Assembly: GCA_051294375.1 (NCBI GenBank)
Contig: CM119265.1
Location: forward strand, 23,652,669 to 23,716,668
Source: Paraspadella gotoi
Taxonomy: Eukaryota; Chaetognatha
Direction of reading: 5' to 3'
Length of the DNA: 64,000 nucleotides
Part shown: positions 43,578 through 53,517 of the stretch, one piece after another
How the letters are laid out: the number at the start of each line of letters is the position of its first letter
How positions within the stretch are numbered: the first letter of the stretch is position 1
Translations under genes and position numbers: made by a program
Notes under the pieces: generated by a model
What the model was told of the DNA's origin: nothing
The model's input: the letters and a program-made list of their open reading frames with translations, nothing else
Database searches by the model: none

Positions 43578-43743
43578 ATGGGGCAGAAGGGGGGGGGGGT
43601 GTTGTGGACCGTGACGAGCGTTAAACCGCCGACCGGGATTAAGACCGGGGGGGGGGCGAAGGACCCGATTACGAAGCCGGAAAGCAGGCGTTGCCGTTGG
43701 GAATTGGTGGTTATTGCAGTTTGCTGCGTTGTGATGATACTGT
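43578..43743 (+). CDS. Candidate exon with signal-anchor helix
   Basis: ATG at 43578 opens MGQKGGGVLWTVTSVKPPTG, then IKTGGGAKDPITKPESRR and a hydrophobic end, CRWELVVIAVCCVVMIL, ending at donor CTGTA|gtgagt. An Arg-flanked hydrophobic stretch near the N-terminus fits a type II membrane protein. The frame crosses two long G-runs (about 10 and 9 G), where a miscount would break it. If the donor is not used, the frame ends at TAG 43743. Confidence 0.3.
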
Positions 43744-44160
43744 AGTGAGTGGTTTTGTGATAGTTATTATGAATAGAGGGGACGGAGTCGGTAAATTTTT
43801 ATTAGAGAATGAGTTCGAGGACTTAAATGACGAGGATAAAAGATGATGATGATGATGACGACGGACGACGAAGACGACGACGGACAAGGACGACGACGAA
43901 CGACAAAGACCCGAAGACGACGACGAAGGCCGTTATCGTGACCGATGACGACGACGATGACGACGACGACGAAGACAAAGACGGAAGCACGACGACGAAG
44001 GCCCTGACGTGACGATGACGACGGAAGGACTGTGACGACGACGACGACCGACGACGAAGGCCCGTGAACGATGACGACGACGATGCGATTGACGATGACA
44101 AGAATAGACGATGGACGACGACGACTTTTGACGAAGGACGACGACGACGACGGCAGTGAC
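43744..44160. repeat. Degenerate (GAC)n array
   Basis: GAC/GACGAC units with many interruptions at 43842-44150. Confidence 0.8.
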
Positions 44161-44256
44161 GAATCGCTTCTCTCGATTGTCTCTTCTTCATTCGACGATT
44201 CGTTCCTCTTCTTCTGTCGCCGTCGTGTCTCGTCGTTCTCATTCGTTTACCGTCTG

Positions 44257-44269
44257 TTTGCGCGGGAAA
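44257..44269 (+). promoter_or_regulatory. E2F-type site (TTTGCGCGGGAAA)
   Basis: The site contains GCGGGAAA, the reverse complement of the E2F core TTTCCCGC, in a TTTGCGCGGGAAA context. It lies 190 bp upstream of the ATG at 44460. E2F sites of this form mark S-phase and cell-cycle genes in animals. Confidence 0.45.
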
Positions 44270-44459
44270 TTTCATTTTTTTTTCTTCTGTCGGACTCAAA
44301 GATTTTTTCTTTCTTTTGGATTTTAAAGAAGAAAAAAAAAAGCCGAAAATTGCGGATTAAAAAAAAAAAGAAGATTTTTCCCGACGTCGGTTCTTTGATC
44401 GTGAAAAGTGAGCGATTGTGAGGGGAAGGTATGAGTCAGTGAGTGGAGTGGAAGTGACA

Positions 44460-44511
44460 ATGGTCGTGACTATAAGTGAAGCGGGGGACGGGGGGAGTTC
44501 TGCGTCGTTTG
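44460..44511 (+). CDS. Short first coding exon (unrecognised)
   Basis: ATG at 44460 (context tgacaATGgtc) opens MVVTISEAGDGGSSASF and ends one base into a Gly codon at a consensus donor (TTTG|gtgagt). With the E2F site upstream this forms a promoter-exon unit. The next exon is unknown. The R1 repeat copy at 44.6 kb follows, and whether it is part of the transcript is unclear. Confidence 0.4.
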
Positions 44512-44589
44512 GTGAGTGAATGAGCGGAGAGGCAGAGGAATGAGCCACGTTGCATGTCGCGAAGGAAAAAAAATAAAAGATAGTGGTCC

Positions 44590-44860
44590 TCTTTAAAGCA
44601 ATTGAAACATTTCTTTGAACATATTACGTCATTGATGAAAAGCCAGGTTCTTTCATTGGAGGGAATAAAACAGACTGTGAGAGAGTCTTTTGTGAAAGCT
44701 TGCAGGGACCTTGCTATGTCATTATCTCGTAAGAGTTATGAAGGCCTTAAACCACCAAAGCCTGTCCCCAAAGTCGTGGAAAGATAGCTTATGATTAATG
44801 AATGAACGATTTTATATGTATGTACCAATTGATATAAAAGAGAAGACGGGGGGAAAGGGG
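44590..44860 (+). mobile_element. Dispersed repeat family R1, copy A (frame intact)
   Basis: This is the best of three copies. Its frame (44602-44787) reads MKHFFEHITSLMKSQVLSLE, then GIKQTVRESFVKACRDLAMS, then KSYEGLKPPKPVPKVVER and a stop, followed by an AT-rich tail. Copies at 120-250 and 5432-5590 match its 3' half. A conserved stop-proximal coding end plus tail in three places suggests the 3' end of a transposable element, or a dispersed gene family end. I do not recognise the protein, and no reverse transcriptase or transposase motif is visible. Confidence 0.45.
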
Positions 44861-45960
44861 TAAAAAAAAAAATCAAAAAGGAAGGAAGAATAAATTGAAG
44901 TCACTTTGAGGTATGAACGTGAGTATTGATAATGAGATGATGGAGGAGGAGGAGGAGGGAGGAGGAGGAAGGAAGAAGAGGAAGAATTTGAAGAACAGAA
45001 TAAGTGATAAAAAGAGTTCATAGTGGTTTAATACTATTCTACGTCGGAATTTATATCGATCGTAAATAATAATCAGACCCGTTATAATTTTTAAAAAAAA
45101 AAAAATACTGTCACCGATTAAAAAAAAAGAAAAAGAAATAGGAAAGTTAAGAAGAAAAAAAGAAGCTGAAAGAGAATATAGAACAAGTTTGAGCAAACAA
45201 TTTCGGATCTGCCCACGATCATAGCGGTTATTAATTAATTATTAATACAAATTATGTGAACTAAAATAATAATTTAATTAATAAATTAATTAATTTGAAC
45301 CAAATGTTTGTTTTTTATGGTCTTCGTCACTGACATACGACAAAAGCAACGACGATTGATGATGACGACGACGAAAAATATGCCGATAAACGATTGATTG
45401 ATTTGATTATTAATTGAATTAAATAATTAATTAAGTTATAAATGATTGATGATTGAATAATTAATATGATAGATAACTAACATTGAATTGATTGATTAAA
45501 TTAATAGTTGATTGATTAATTGACAGATTAATTATCTAATTATTATAATTAATTGATTAATTGATTAATTAACTAATTAATTTTGAAATTATAACATCTT
45601 GTATTTACATTTATTAAAAATAAAAAAGCAGATAATAATCAATTAGTGAAGCAAGTTTTTTTTTTCATTTAAACTCATTTTCCACTCAAAACGATTCCAT
45701 CGAAACTTAAATTTCAGCTTACACACACTTTCCTACCAACATAACAAAATTTTAAGTTCAATCGCCACGTTCACTCATGAGTATTAGGGCGTTCAAAAAT
45801 TGAAATATATTTTTTTTGTTTTTTTCCCATTTAACTCGTTTCACATCGCCCGATTCTATGGAAACTTCATATCAGCTTCATCACACACTTCCTACCCACA
45901 CACAAAATTTCATTCAAAATCACATCCATCCAATCCAGCACGAGTAATTGGGTTTTTTGC
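44861..45960. other. AT-rich DNA with ATTA/TTGATT low complexity
   Basis: A (GGA)n run lies at 44942-44970. From 45220 to 45600 the sequence is made of attaatt/gattgatt words. The segments near 45670-45760 and 45820-45940 resemble each other (cattt-aactc, acacactt-cctac), suggesting an old duplication of about 150 bp. Confidence 0.45.
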
Positions 45961-45967
45961 TAAAGGT

Positions 45968-46001
45968 GAGACGGACAGACGGACGGACGGACGGACGGAC
46001 A
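45968..46001. repeat. (GACG)n tetranucleotide
   Basis: Eight units of gacg/gacag on the plus strand. Confidence 0.85.
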
Positions 46002-46369
46002 TGATTTTTTTTGCATAATTATCATAAATGATGTTCTGAAATGATGATAAGTGATGCCCCGACGAGATTTGAGGGGGCGGACCGACGCGACCGACAAATG
46101 AATTATAAGTCGGGATCTTTGGATAAGCGATCCGACTAAAAAACAGGAAGGCCTTTTCTCCCGTCGTTCGAGTTATTTATATCGAAAATCGGCACACAAA
46201 ACTCACATGGAAGCGAAATATTTGTACGATTTAGAAAAAAAAATGGAATATAAAATGGGAATATTAAGCTAATTATAGATGAAAGAAAAAAGAATTATAT
46301 AAAGCAATAAATCCCTATCTAATTCGTTGACTGCACACTGACCGCAGCGTCGGCATTAGTGTCGGCTTC
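46002..46369. other. Unique DNA, nothing identified
   Basis: Mixed AT-rich sequence without an exon signal. Confidence 0.35.
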
Positions 46370-46565
46370 GGCTTGTTTGAGAGAGAGAGAGAAGAGAGAA
46401 GAGAGGGAGAGGAAGGAAGTAGGGGAGGAGAGGGAGTAGAGGGAGGGGATGGACGGAAGAGAGAGGCGGGAGAGGAGGAGGGAGGAGAGGGAATGAGAGA
46501 GAGAAGACGGAGAGAGAGAGAGGAGAGGAAAAGAGGGAGCGAGAGAGAGAGAGGGAGAAAGAATA
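46370..46565. repeat. Interrupted (GA)n/(GGA)n tract
   Basis: Purine-rich with gagaga and ggagag blocks. Confidence 0.85.
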
Positions 46566-47810
46566 CTGTCAAAAACATCTTTGTTGATTAAAATTCTTAG
46601 AAAGATTAAAATAAACTCTAACGATGGCCCTGCGTCTGAAAACCAAATTAAACTATTTAATCACCCAGTTTAATTTTTTTATTTAGATACTTTTCTTACG
46701 GTTAATAAACCCTAGTCCTATACGTTACCCTATGCAATTAATATCTCCTTAACCGAGTCTTTAATATCTTCCTTAAATCCGTGTGCTTCGATTTTCCGAA
46801 TGTTCGATCCCTCCTTGTATCCACCACCCCTCCCTCACATTCCGGCTCCCGAAGCGAAAAAACGACCGCTTTGCGTCTTATTGTTTTTCGTTCGTCGAGA
46901 ATAAAAAAAAAAACCAAGGGGGGAAAGACCTCCCGCGGTCACCTAGCTGCCACCTGCGGTTTTCCCCCGAGCCTTGAAACGAAAAGAAACAACGGGGGGA
47001 CAAGGGATTGTGGAAAAAGAGAGAGAGAAGAGAGAAGAGAGGGACGAAGAAGAAGAGGAGAAGAGAGAGAGGAGAAGAGAGGAGAGAAGAGTGAGAGACG
47101 AGAGAGAGAGAGTAGGAAGAGATATATTCCTTTTTTGTCGTTATTTCAAACAAACTGCTCCTATAGTGGGCGGTCGACCTTTACGAAGAGAGAAACGAAA
47201 GAGATTATATATTTTTGTCAATCTTTTCAATTATTTTGTTATATAAATCTTTCTAAATGAACGCGTACTTTCTGTCCTTAAATGGATCAATAATTATTTT
47301 ATTTATAACGCGTGGTAGATATATTGGATAAAAAAAAAGTTGTAGGCGTTTTGCGACTGCTAAAGACTCATTATGCATCAATTGTCGTTAATTTGTTTTA
47401 GAGATGACTTTTTAAAAAACGGAATGACATCTTACATTTTAAAATGAGATAAAACATGAACTGAATTCATGAGAGCGGTTTTATTTTTTAACTCTTTACC
47501 TTAATAACAAACTTTATCAGTATCATTAAACTTTTAAAATTCTTTTTTTTTTTTTCTTCATGCTATTGTTTTTTCACTTTATTTTTTTCCTATCTCCTTC
47601 GTTCTGTATCCTTTTGGTCGCAGGGTTATATACAATTCTTTTAAATCTATATCTAAAAGATATTCCTTTATTTTTTCATCCCTTTTCACTCGACTTCAGC
47701 GCCAAAGGATCATAAACCCTTTTCTTAGAAAATCGGTCTTCCGAAGAACAAGAGGATTTTTTTTTTTGCGCTTTTTGGTTGCGAGGCCAAGTAGCACAAT
47801 TTTGTCAATC
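46566..47810. other. Mostly AT-rich DNA, nothing firm
   Basis: CpG-bearing DNA at 46780-46985, a (GA)n run at 47016-47115, then AT-rich with T-runs. No exon supported. Confidence 0.35.
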
Positions 47811-47834
47811 TTCTCTCTCTCTCTCTTCTCTCTT

Positions 47835-47866
<32 letters not shown>

Positions 47867-47968
47867 CGTGCTCTCTCTTCTCTCTCTCTCTCTTAACATA
47901 AATTCCCTCACCCCCTCTCACATGAAAACAGAAAAGGGGAAAGATATTGATCAGCAGTTAACTATGAA

Positions 47969-48020
<52 letters not shown>

Positions 48021-48060
48021 CTCTCTCGCCTCTCTCTCTTCTCTCTCTCTCTCTCGCCAG
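47811..48060 (+). repeat. Two (CT)n arrays ending in an acceptor-like CAG
   Basis: CT arrays at 47811-47892 and 47969-48057 flank a short unique piece. The second ends ctctcgccag at 48060 and is followed by the frame TRDLRNLS and a stop (48061-48087). The pattern is like that at 13449 but the possible exon is too short to trust. Confidence 0.7.
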
Positions 48061-48087
48061 ACTAGAGATTTGAGGAACCTCAGCTGA

Positions 48088-48254
48088 TTAGTAGGAAAAA
48101 AAAGTCAATCTCGGGGAAAAGGATTTTTTTCTCTTTTTCTTTTTTCATCATTTATTCAGATTGATGCAATCAATTTTTTATTTCTCAAATATATCTTTTT
48201 ATTACAATTGGAATTCATACTGAAACATTATCCCACTCATTACATTGAATCTAA
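48088..48254. other. AT-rich spacer
   Basis: Nothing identified. Confidence 0.4.
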
Positions 48255-49326
48255 GAAAGAAAGAAAGAAAGAAAGAAAGAGAGAAAGAAAAGAAAGAAAA
48301 GAAAGAAAAAGTAATAAAAAAGATGGAGGGAAAGAACCAAAAAAAAAAAACCCCATGGAACTGAGACAGTTAGTAGATTGTAGATCAAAATAAACATTTA
48401 TTTTCCCTCCACTAATTGAAAGATGGTCGATCGGTCGGTTTGTGATGAAAACCGCGAAAAAAAAACTTTTCCATTTGACAGAAATCGGATCTTGTCTCTG
48501 GCCAAGCGCGCGGCTGAGACTCAAAGTTGTGGGCCAATTATTTGGCTTTAGGCCGAATGGTTTTGGCCAGAGGCCGAGAACTCAGAACCCTCGTTGTTAA
48601 TGTGGGAAATCGAAGGGAATGAAAAAACGCATAAAATTGTAGGATTGAGAAACGAAGAGATAAATGTAAAACCCTGAAATGGATCAATGTGAAACAATGG
48701 AGGTCTCACTTTTCAGTTAAGCAGCTGCGAGTTATTGTTAAGCCTTGGCGTTTATTCATTAATATTCAATCTATATATTTCTATGTATAAACATAAAAGT
48801 TTTTTGTTAAAAAGCTGATGTCTAAAAATGTGTCCCTAGCGAAGGCAGCCATGTTTAATATACGTTCGATGACAGAATATTGTAAGAAGTTAAAAAAATA
48901 TATACATATTACAATTGGTTGATTCCCTCCCCACCATCGTAATTGCTTTGACAATGGCCGCCCGCCCTGTAGCGAAAGTCTCTGGCGATTATAAAAAAGG
49001 TGATTAACTTAAGTCATTAAATAAACGATTGAAACAAAAGAACACGTTTATGACAGACGAAGGTGAAGTGAGAAAGAGATAGAGAAAACCAAGAGCCTCG
49101 TCTGCAGCTGCGTTCTTGATGAGTTCCAGTCCCGACAGAGATGGAAAGGGGGCACAACCCGTGCAGACACCAGTTTGATGTACAAATAATGTAGAAATGA
49201 TGTGGAGATTATGATGTAGAAATGATGTAGAGATTGATGAAGAAATAGTGTCGAAGTCGCTGTCTCCTTTGGATTCAAAAAACAAATGAAATATTTTATT
49301 CCATTGGTTCAGGCGCCGTTGTTGTT
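48255..49326 (+). repeat. Duplicated block D3, copy 2
   Basis: Repeats 40545-41577 in the same orientation with scattered one-base differences, for example ggcttagccgaatg against ggctttaggccgaatgg. The flanks diverge abruptly at both ends. It may be a real segmental duplication, but both copies carry read-like indels. Confidence 0.75.
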
Positions 49327-49371
49327 GTTATTGTTGTCGTTGTTGTTGCTGTGGCTGTTCTCGATTTTCCC

Positions 49372-49746
49372 TTTTGCTTTTCCCTTTTCCTTTCTTCTTA
49401 AATCTCCCTCTTTTCCCTTTTCCCTTTTCCTTTCTTCTTATATTCTCCTCTTTCCCTTTTCCTTTTTCCCTTATACCCCTCTTTCCCTTTTCTTTTTCCT
49501 TTATACTCCCTCTTTCCCTTTTCTTTTTCCTTTATACTCCCTCTTCCCTTTTCTTTTTTCTTTATATCCTTCCATCTTTCCCTTTTCCTTTTTCCTTATA
49601 ACTTCCTCTTCCCTTTTTTCCTTTTCCTTTATAGTCCTCTTCCCTCTTTCCCATTTCCTTTAAACTCCCTCTTTCCCTTTTCTTTTTCCTTTATACTCCC
49701 TCTTTCCCTTTTCCTTTTTCCTTTATACTCCCTATTTTCCTTTTTT
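49372..49746 (+). repeat. Pyrimidine minisatellite forming a polypyrimidine tract
   Basis: Repeats of ctccctctttcccttttctt with tttcctttata, unit about 31-33 bp, continue without an AG up to the acceptor ttttccttttttag at 49748. Confidence 0.85.
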
Positions 49747-49748
49747 AG

Positions 49749-49931
49749 CCGCGAGACTCAGATAAATCAGAGTTGAAACTCTTTCCCACCAACTTCTCCC
49801 TCGACGTCGTCGATGAAGAGAAAAACTTTTCCCGCCAAAATGTTTCTCACCTTTTTTTTGGGTGGGGGAATTTCCTCTGTTTTGGTCAAAAATTTATTTT
49901 CTCGGCCCACGGCTCTTTCTTTTTTCCTTGA
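49749..49931 (+). CDS. Exon directly after a minisatellite acceptor (unrecognised)
   Basis: From the acceptor one frame stays open for 60 codons to a stop at 49929-49931; the other two close within nine codons. It reads PRDSDKSELKLFPTNFSLDV then VDEEKNFSRQNVSHLFF, with good composition, then becomes Phe/Gly-rich (FGWGNFLCFGQKF), so the true exon may end near 49862 at a donor I cannot place. No family recognised. TTTCCCGCCAAA at 49828, an E2F-like string, is within the coding frame and probably coincidental. Confidence 0.45.
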   Translation, partial: PRDSDKSELKLFPTNFSLDVVDEEKNFSRQNVSHLFFGWGNFLCFGQKFIFSAHGSFFFP

Positions 49932-50230
49932 AGATCGTTACATTTTGTTGGTTCATACTATTTAATACTTCATATTTAACAACTTAATTTACTTTCCCTT
50001 TATACTTCCTTCTCCCTACTTCCTTTTCCTCCTTCCTTTCCTTTCCTTTCTCTTTTCCTTTCCTTTCCTTTCTCCTTCCTCTCTCTGCAATCTTAATCTT
50101 CCTTACTCCCTCTTTCCTTTTCCCCCTTCCTTTCTTCAACGTTCTCCCAACCTTCCCTTATCCTTCTTTTATCCATCCTCTACCTCTTCTCCCCTCCTCT
50201 TCCTCCTCCTCCTCCTCCTCGTCCTCCTCC
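49932..50230. other. Pyrimidine-rich tract
   Basis: Ctttcc and cctcct low-complexity DNA from 50000; (CTC)n at 50200-50232. Confidence 0.5.
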
Positions 50231-50497
50231 TCACGCGCCTCGAGTCTCGTGACTTCGACTTCGTGAGTTTTTCTTATTTTCTTCGTCGCCGTCGAAATTC
50301 ACTTCGACGCCGCCTCCGCCGCCGACGCTTCCGCCGCCGCCGCCGCCGCCGACGCCATCTCCGTCGCCGCAGAAGCTACTTTGGCTACTGAAGCTCATTG
50401 CCCATTGTAATTTAATTTTTTTCGCCTTGGGCGCCGCCACAGTCGATTTCGCCGCCAGTGGCGGTTTACTTGTCTTCTTTATAACCGCCGACGGCAT
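50231..50497 (-). CDS. Minus-strand Gly-rich coding exon with basic N-terminus
   Basis: From ATG at 50497 the frame encodes 88 residues: MPSAVIKKTSKPPLAAKST, then VAAPKAKKIKLQWAMSFSSQ, then a Gly-rich stretch from a GGC repeat, ending VEVNFDGDEENKKNSRS and a stop at 50231. Upstream codons (NDKEKDQWQRLKTATAFA) are also open and protein-like back to a TGA, so the exon may start earlier. KKTSKPPLAAKS and APKAKKIK are basic and could be nuclear-localisation segments. Family unknown. Confidence 0.45.
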   Translation of the reverse strand: MPSAVIKKTSKPPLAAKSTVAAPKAKKIKLQWAMSFSSQSSFCGDGDGVGGGGGGGSVGGGGGVEVNFDGDEENKKNSRSRSHETRGA

Positions 50498-50569
50498 TGC
50501 AAACGCGGTCGCCGTCTTCAGTCGTTGCCACTGGTCTTTTTCCTTGTCATTTATTCCACTTAAAACATT

Positions 50570-50870
50570 TCCATTACCATCTCAGTCAAGTACTATTCCA
50601 TTGCCATAACTACCTTCAATTATCCATTGCCGTCTCTAACACTACGACTTCCCCCATTGCCATCTCCACCTCTCGTCTGCCCCGCTGCCATCTCCACCTT
50701 TGCCGTCTGCCCATTATCATCTCTACCTCTGCCGTCAGCACCATTACCATCTCGACCTCTGCCGTCTACTCCACTACCATCTCCACCTTTGCCGTCTGCT
50801 CCATTACCATCTCCACCTCTGCCGTCTGCCCCACTGCCATCTCCAACTCTAACTCCTAACCCATTGCCAT
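50570..50870 (+). repeat. Degenerate minisatellite (ccattaccatctccacctctgccgtctgc)
   Basis: A unit of about 30 bases, built on the words ccatctccacctctgccgtctg, is repeated about seven times. Minus-strand translation gives GADGRGGDGN repeats; I regard this as satellite, though a coding repeat is possible. Confidence 0.75.
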
Positions 50871-50919
50871 CGCCATCACAGTCGCCAAGTTCACGGAACC
50901 GAGGCCAACGCGATTTTCC

Positions 50920-50921
<2 letters not shown>

Positions 50922-50977
<56 letters not shown>
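50922..50977. repeat. (CT)n array
   Basis: Two CT blocks split by a single ttt. Confidence 0.9.
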
Positions 50978-51264
50978 ATTTTCTCTGACAAAGTTTCGAA
51001 TAAAATTCTCCAAAGTACATTTAGGATTTTTTGCAAAAAAATTCCTCTATTTTTTTTTTAATTTTTTTTATTTTTATGACTTAATTTTATTATTTGCTTA
51101 TTTGTTTGTTTAATTAAGCGGGTGGGAATGATGCTCGATGCTCGAGGCTTCGTTCCCGACAATTTCACTCGCGCGACCGACAATTTCCCACGTTCGTTGC
51201 CGACATTTTTATTTAGCAACCGACGTTTTTTTAATTCTTTTCGCTCTCTCGTCAAAGGCGTGCT

Positions 51265-51295
<31 letters not shown>

Positions 51296-51480
51296 AACCG
51301 CCGCCGCCCCTGACGATAAATCTTTCGCACCTGGCGTTTTCTGTCGACGCTGAAATGTGACGACATTCGTAAAAAAGTTCAATGATTGTTGCAGTTGCAA
51401 TTGCCAGTTGAAATTCGCAGATGCTCTTTCCATTCCCTGTTTCTCTTCCCTCCGAGTCCAGGGTAAGTTTAGAAAATGAA
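50978..51480. other. AT-rich then CpG-rich DNA with (GCC)n
   Basis: At 51140-51240 there are repeated words (gcgaccgacaatttcccacg, gttgccgacattttta, caaccgacgtttttt), a loose tandem of about 27 bp. (GCC)n lies at 51268-51308. This looks like a promoter region, but no start was chosen. Confidence 0.35.
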
Positions 51481-51482
51481 AC

Positions 51483-51530
51483 AACATTGACGTCCGGGCT
51501 CGAACCCGTGACCTTTCGCCAACGAATCGA
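51483..51530 (-). other. tRNA-like fragment with perfect B-box
   Basis: On the minus strand GGTCACGGGTTCGAGCCCGGACG contains an exact GGTTCGAGCCC, close to the pol III B-box. No matching A-box or 5' acceptor stem could be folded, so it is probably a SINE or tRNA relic. Confidence 0.35.
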
Positions 51531-51613
51531 CGAATCCAAACGAAGATTCGGATTTTTCGCTTCGATTGATTTCGATTCTTTTCTCGGATTCGCGAATCGT
51601 CTGAGTGTAAACA

Positions 51614-51913
51614 TCTGCCTTTCATGAAGACGCCGATGTCGTCGTTGTCGTCGTTGTCGTCGTCGCTTTCCTCGTCCGGAGGTTTCTGTTATCGTCGGCG
51701 TCGTCGTCACTGTCTTCTTTGTCTTCGTTGTCGGCGACAATTTTATCGTCATTGTCATCGTCGTTGTCATCGTCGTTATCATCGTCATTTCCATAGCTAA
51801 TAATATCTTCGAGATTGCGAGGGTTCCACTCGCTCTCCTTGTCATCGTCTTTTTTGTCATCATAGTTGTGATCGCCGTTATCTTCTTCGCTTTTGTCATT
51901 GTCGTCTTTATCT

Positions 51914-51951
<38 letters not shown>

Positions 51952-51952
51952 C
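51614..51952. repeat. (GTC/GTT)n trinucleotide tract
   Basis: Degenerate GTCGTT/GTCATC units throughout, pure (GTC)n at 51914-51948. Confidence 0.85.
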
Positions 51953-52342
51953 TCTAACCAAGAGACTTTTGTTTTTTTTTTCTTCCATCAATTTTTTTTC
52001 TTCACCATTTGCGCATCTCCTCAACATGGTTTCTCTCTTTTCCTTTTTATCCCTCACCCGTTATCTGTTTTAACGACACGGTCACTCACCAGTTTGAATC
52101 CAAGGTCATTTATCCATATTTTTTTTTACTTTTATTGTCTATATTATAATATTAACTGTATAAAACTTACTAGGGCTGAGCTTAAGTCATAGGATTTTCC
52201 TCTTCATTCCCATCATTGTTTTTCCCCATCGTTTGATTTTAATCCTCCATTTCTATTCGAAATTTCTGCAAAATGATTCCATCTTTTCGACTCTCTATTT
52301 TTCCCCCCTTTTCACAANNNNNNNNNNNNNNNNNNNNNNNNN
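51953..52342. other. AT-rich DNA ending in a 25-N gap
   Basis: Nothing identified before the gap at 52318-52342, which marks the start of the palindrome. Confidence 0.5.
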
Positions 52343-52504
52343 TGAGGTCGGGGGCGGGAAGCAGGGGAGGGAGCGAAGAGAGGGAGCATGGAGCATGGGA
52401 GGAGGCAGGGGAGCGAGCGAGAGCGATCGATGTTTTTGAAAATGTTTTCATCCAAATTCGCGGGGACAGCTTCTTTTTTTTTTTTTTTCTTTTTTTTTTT
52501 CAAG

Positions 52505-52554
52505 GTCGCGTTTGGCGGAGTTTTGGTTTAATATTACGGTCATTGGAGGATCAG
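52505..52554 (+). CDS. Candidate 50-nt exon in the left arm
   Basis: A T-rich tract ending ttttcaag precedes this segment and a donor GATCAG|gtagga follows. Two frames are plausible: RVWRSFGLILRSLEDQ and SRLAEFWFNITVIGGS. The same segment is at 58109-58158 on the minus strand. Upstream, AIDVFENVFIQIRGDS at about 52415-52470 also looks coding. Confidence 0.3.
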
Positions 52555-52579
52555 GTAGGAGAGAGAAAAATGATGACAT

Positions 52580-52596
52580 GAGAATGGAGAGAGAGA

Positions 52597-52641
<45 letters not shown>

Positions 52642-52646
52642 GAGAG

Positions 52647-52688
<42 letters not shown>

Positions 52689-52690
52689 GT
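52580..52690. repeat. Interrupted (GA)n array, left arm
   Basis: GA dinucleotides with fixed interruptions (gagatgagag, gaggagag); the mirror array is at 57970-58078. Confidence 0.9.
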
Positions 52691-53006
52691 TGCAAATGAC
52701 AAATCGAGATTGAACGCAATAAAGGATATGCGGACTACGTGAACCTAATCAAGATGGGCGAAAATTTTTGTGAAAATGTCACAGAGTCTCCTCACAGGGT
52801 GAGTCCATCGTCTTCGATCGTGAAAACGAAGTCAGTTTTTTTTGGGGGGGAGATGGTCCAACGGCACGATCGCTATTGGAAGAGGAAATAGGTGCAAGAA
52901 AAGGGTCAAGCAAAAGGGTCAATCAGAGTTCGGGAGAAAAGGTCGGTTAGAGTTTTTTTGCGAATGCTAAGAATATTCTAGACGTGTGTTCGCACGCGAT
53001 TCGCGT

Positions 53007-53177
53007 TTACAGTAGTTGATTGCGTGGCGGAACCTGAGATGAGAACCATCGACGCGCAAATGTAGCAGACGGAAGCCAAAGTAGTTTGGCAATTTCATTT
53101 GGCACTTCCAGATGGCGAAACCGATCTGCGATGTAGCGGCGTTTGAAAAAGCCAAGTCCAGTTTTTTTTTCTTTTTT
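53007..53177 (-). CDS. Minus-strand terminal exon candidate in the left arm
   Basis: After a T-rich tract ending tttcag (minus strand) one frame is open for 56 codons: KKEKKTGLGFFKRRYIADRF, then RHLEVPNEIAKLLWLPSATF, then ARRWFSSQVPPRNQLL and a stop at 53007. The composition is good. GFFKR matches the motif of integrin alpha tails, but no membrane helix precedes it, so I do not call it an integrin. The opposite strand also gives a credible start (MAKPICDVAAFEKAKSS from 53112, context cttccagATGg), and one of the two must be false. The right-arm copy is frameshifted. Confidence 0.35.
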   Translation of the reverse strand, partial: KKEKKTGLGFFKRRYIADRFRHLEVPNEIAKLLWLPSATFARRWFSSQVPPRNQLL

Positions 53178-53327
53178 CTGAAAAAAAAAAAGGAAAAAAA
53201 AAAACCGATCGTACCGAAACTTGAAAATGAAAACGAGGAAAAATATAAAGAAGAAAAGAAAACCGGAAGGATTTTTTGTTTTTTCTTCGATCATCTGGTA
53301 TTCGAGCCACTTTGAAACCGATTTCAC

Positions 53328-53331
<4 letters not shown>

Positions 53332-53380
<49 letters not shown>

Positions 53381-53517
53381 GAGAGAGAAGAGAGAGAGAG
53401 AGAGAGAGAATGAGAGATTACATTTTAAAAAGAGTTGGGAAAACGTGGGAACCGCTGAGGCTGGAAAACGGCCGTCGTGCACCTGACGTTTGGCTAGAAG
53501 TGTTAATTTTAGAGTGA
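53332..53517 (+). CDS. Open frame after the (GA)n array, left arm
   Basis: Beyond the GA array (53332-53410) the plus frame reads MRDYILKRVGKTWEPLRLEN then GRRAPDVWLEVLILE and a stop at 53517. The same peptide is found at 57173 on the minus strand. No acceptor is visible because the flank is purine-rich. On the opposite strand an acceptor-like aacacttctag occurs in the same DNA. Confidence 0.25.

Noticed and set aside
49828-49839. E2F site TTTCCCGCCAAA as a promoter element
   Set aside because: It is within the coding frame of the exon at 49749 and no transcription start is evident nearby.
53007-53177. Integrin alpha cytoplasmic tail (GLGFFKR)
   Set aside because: The motif matches, but the preceding residues are KKEKKT rather than a transmembrane helix, and the opposite strand has an equally good start. 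Five residues are too few for a call.
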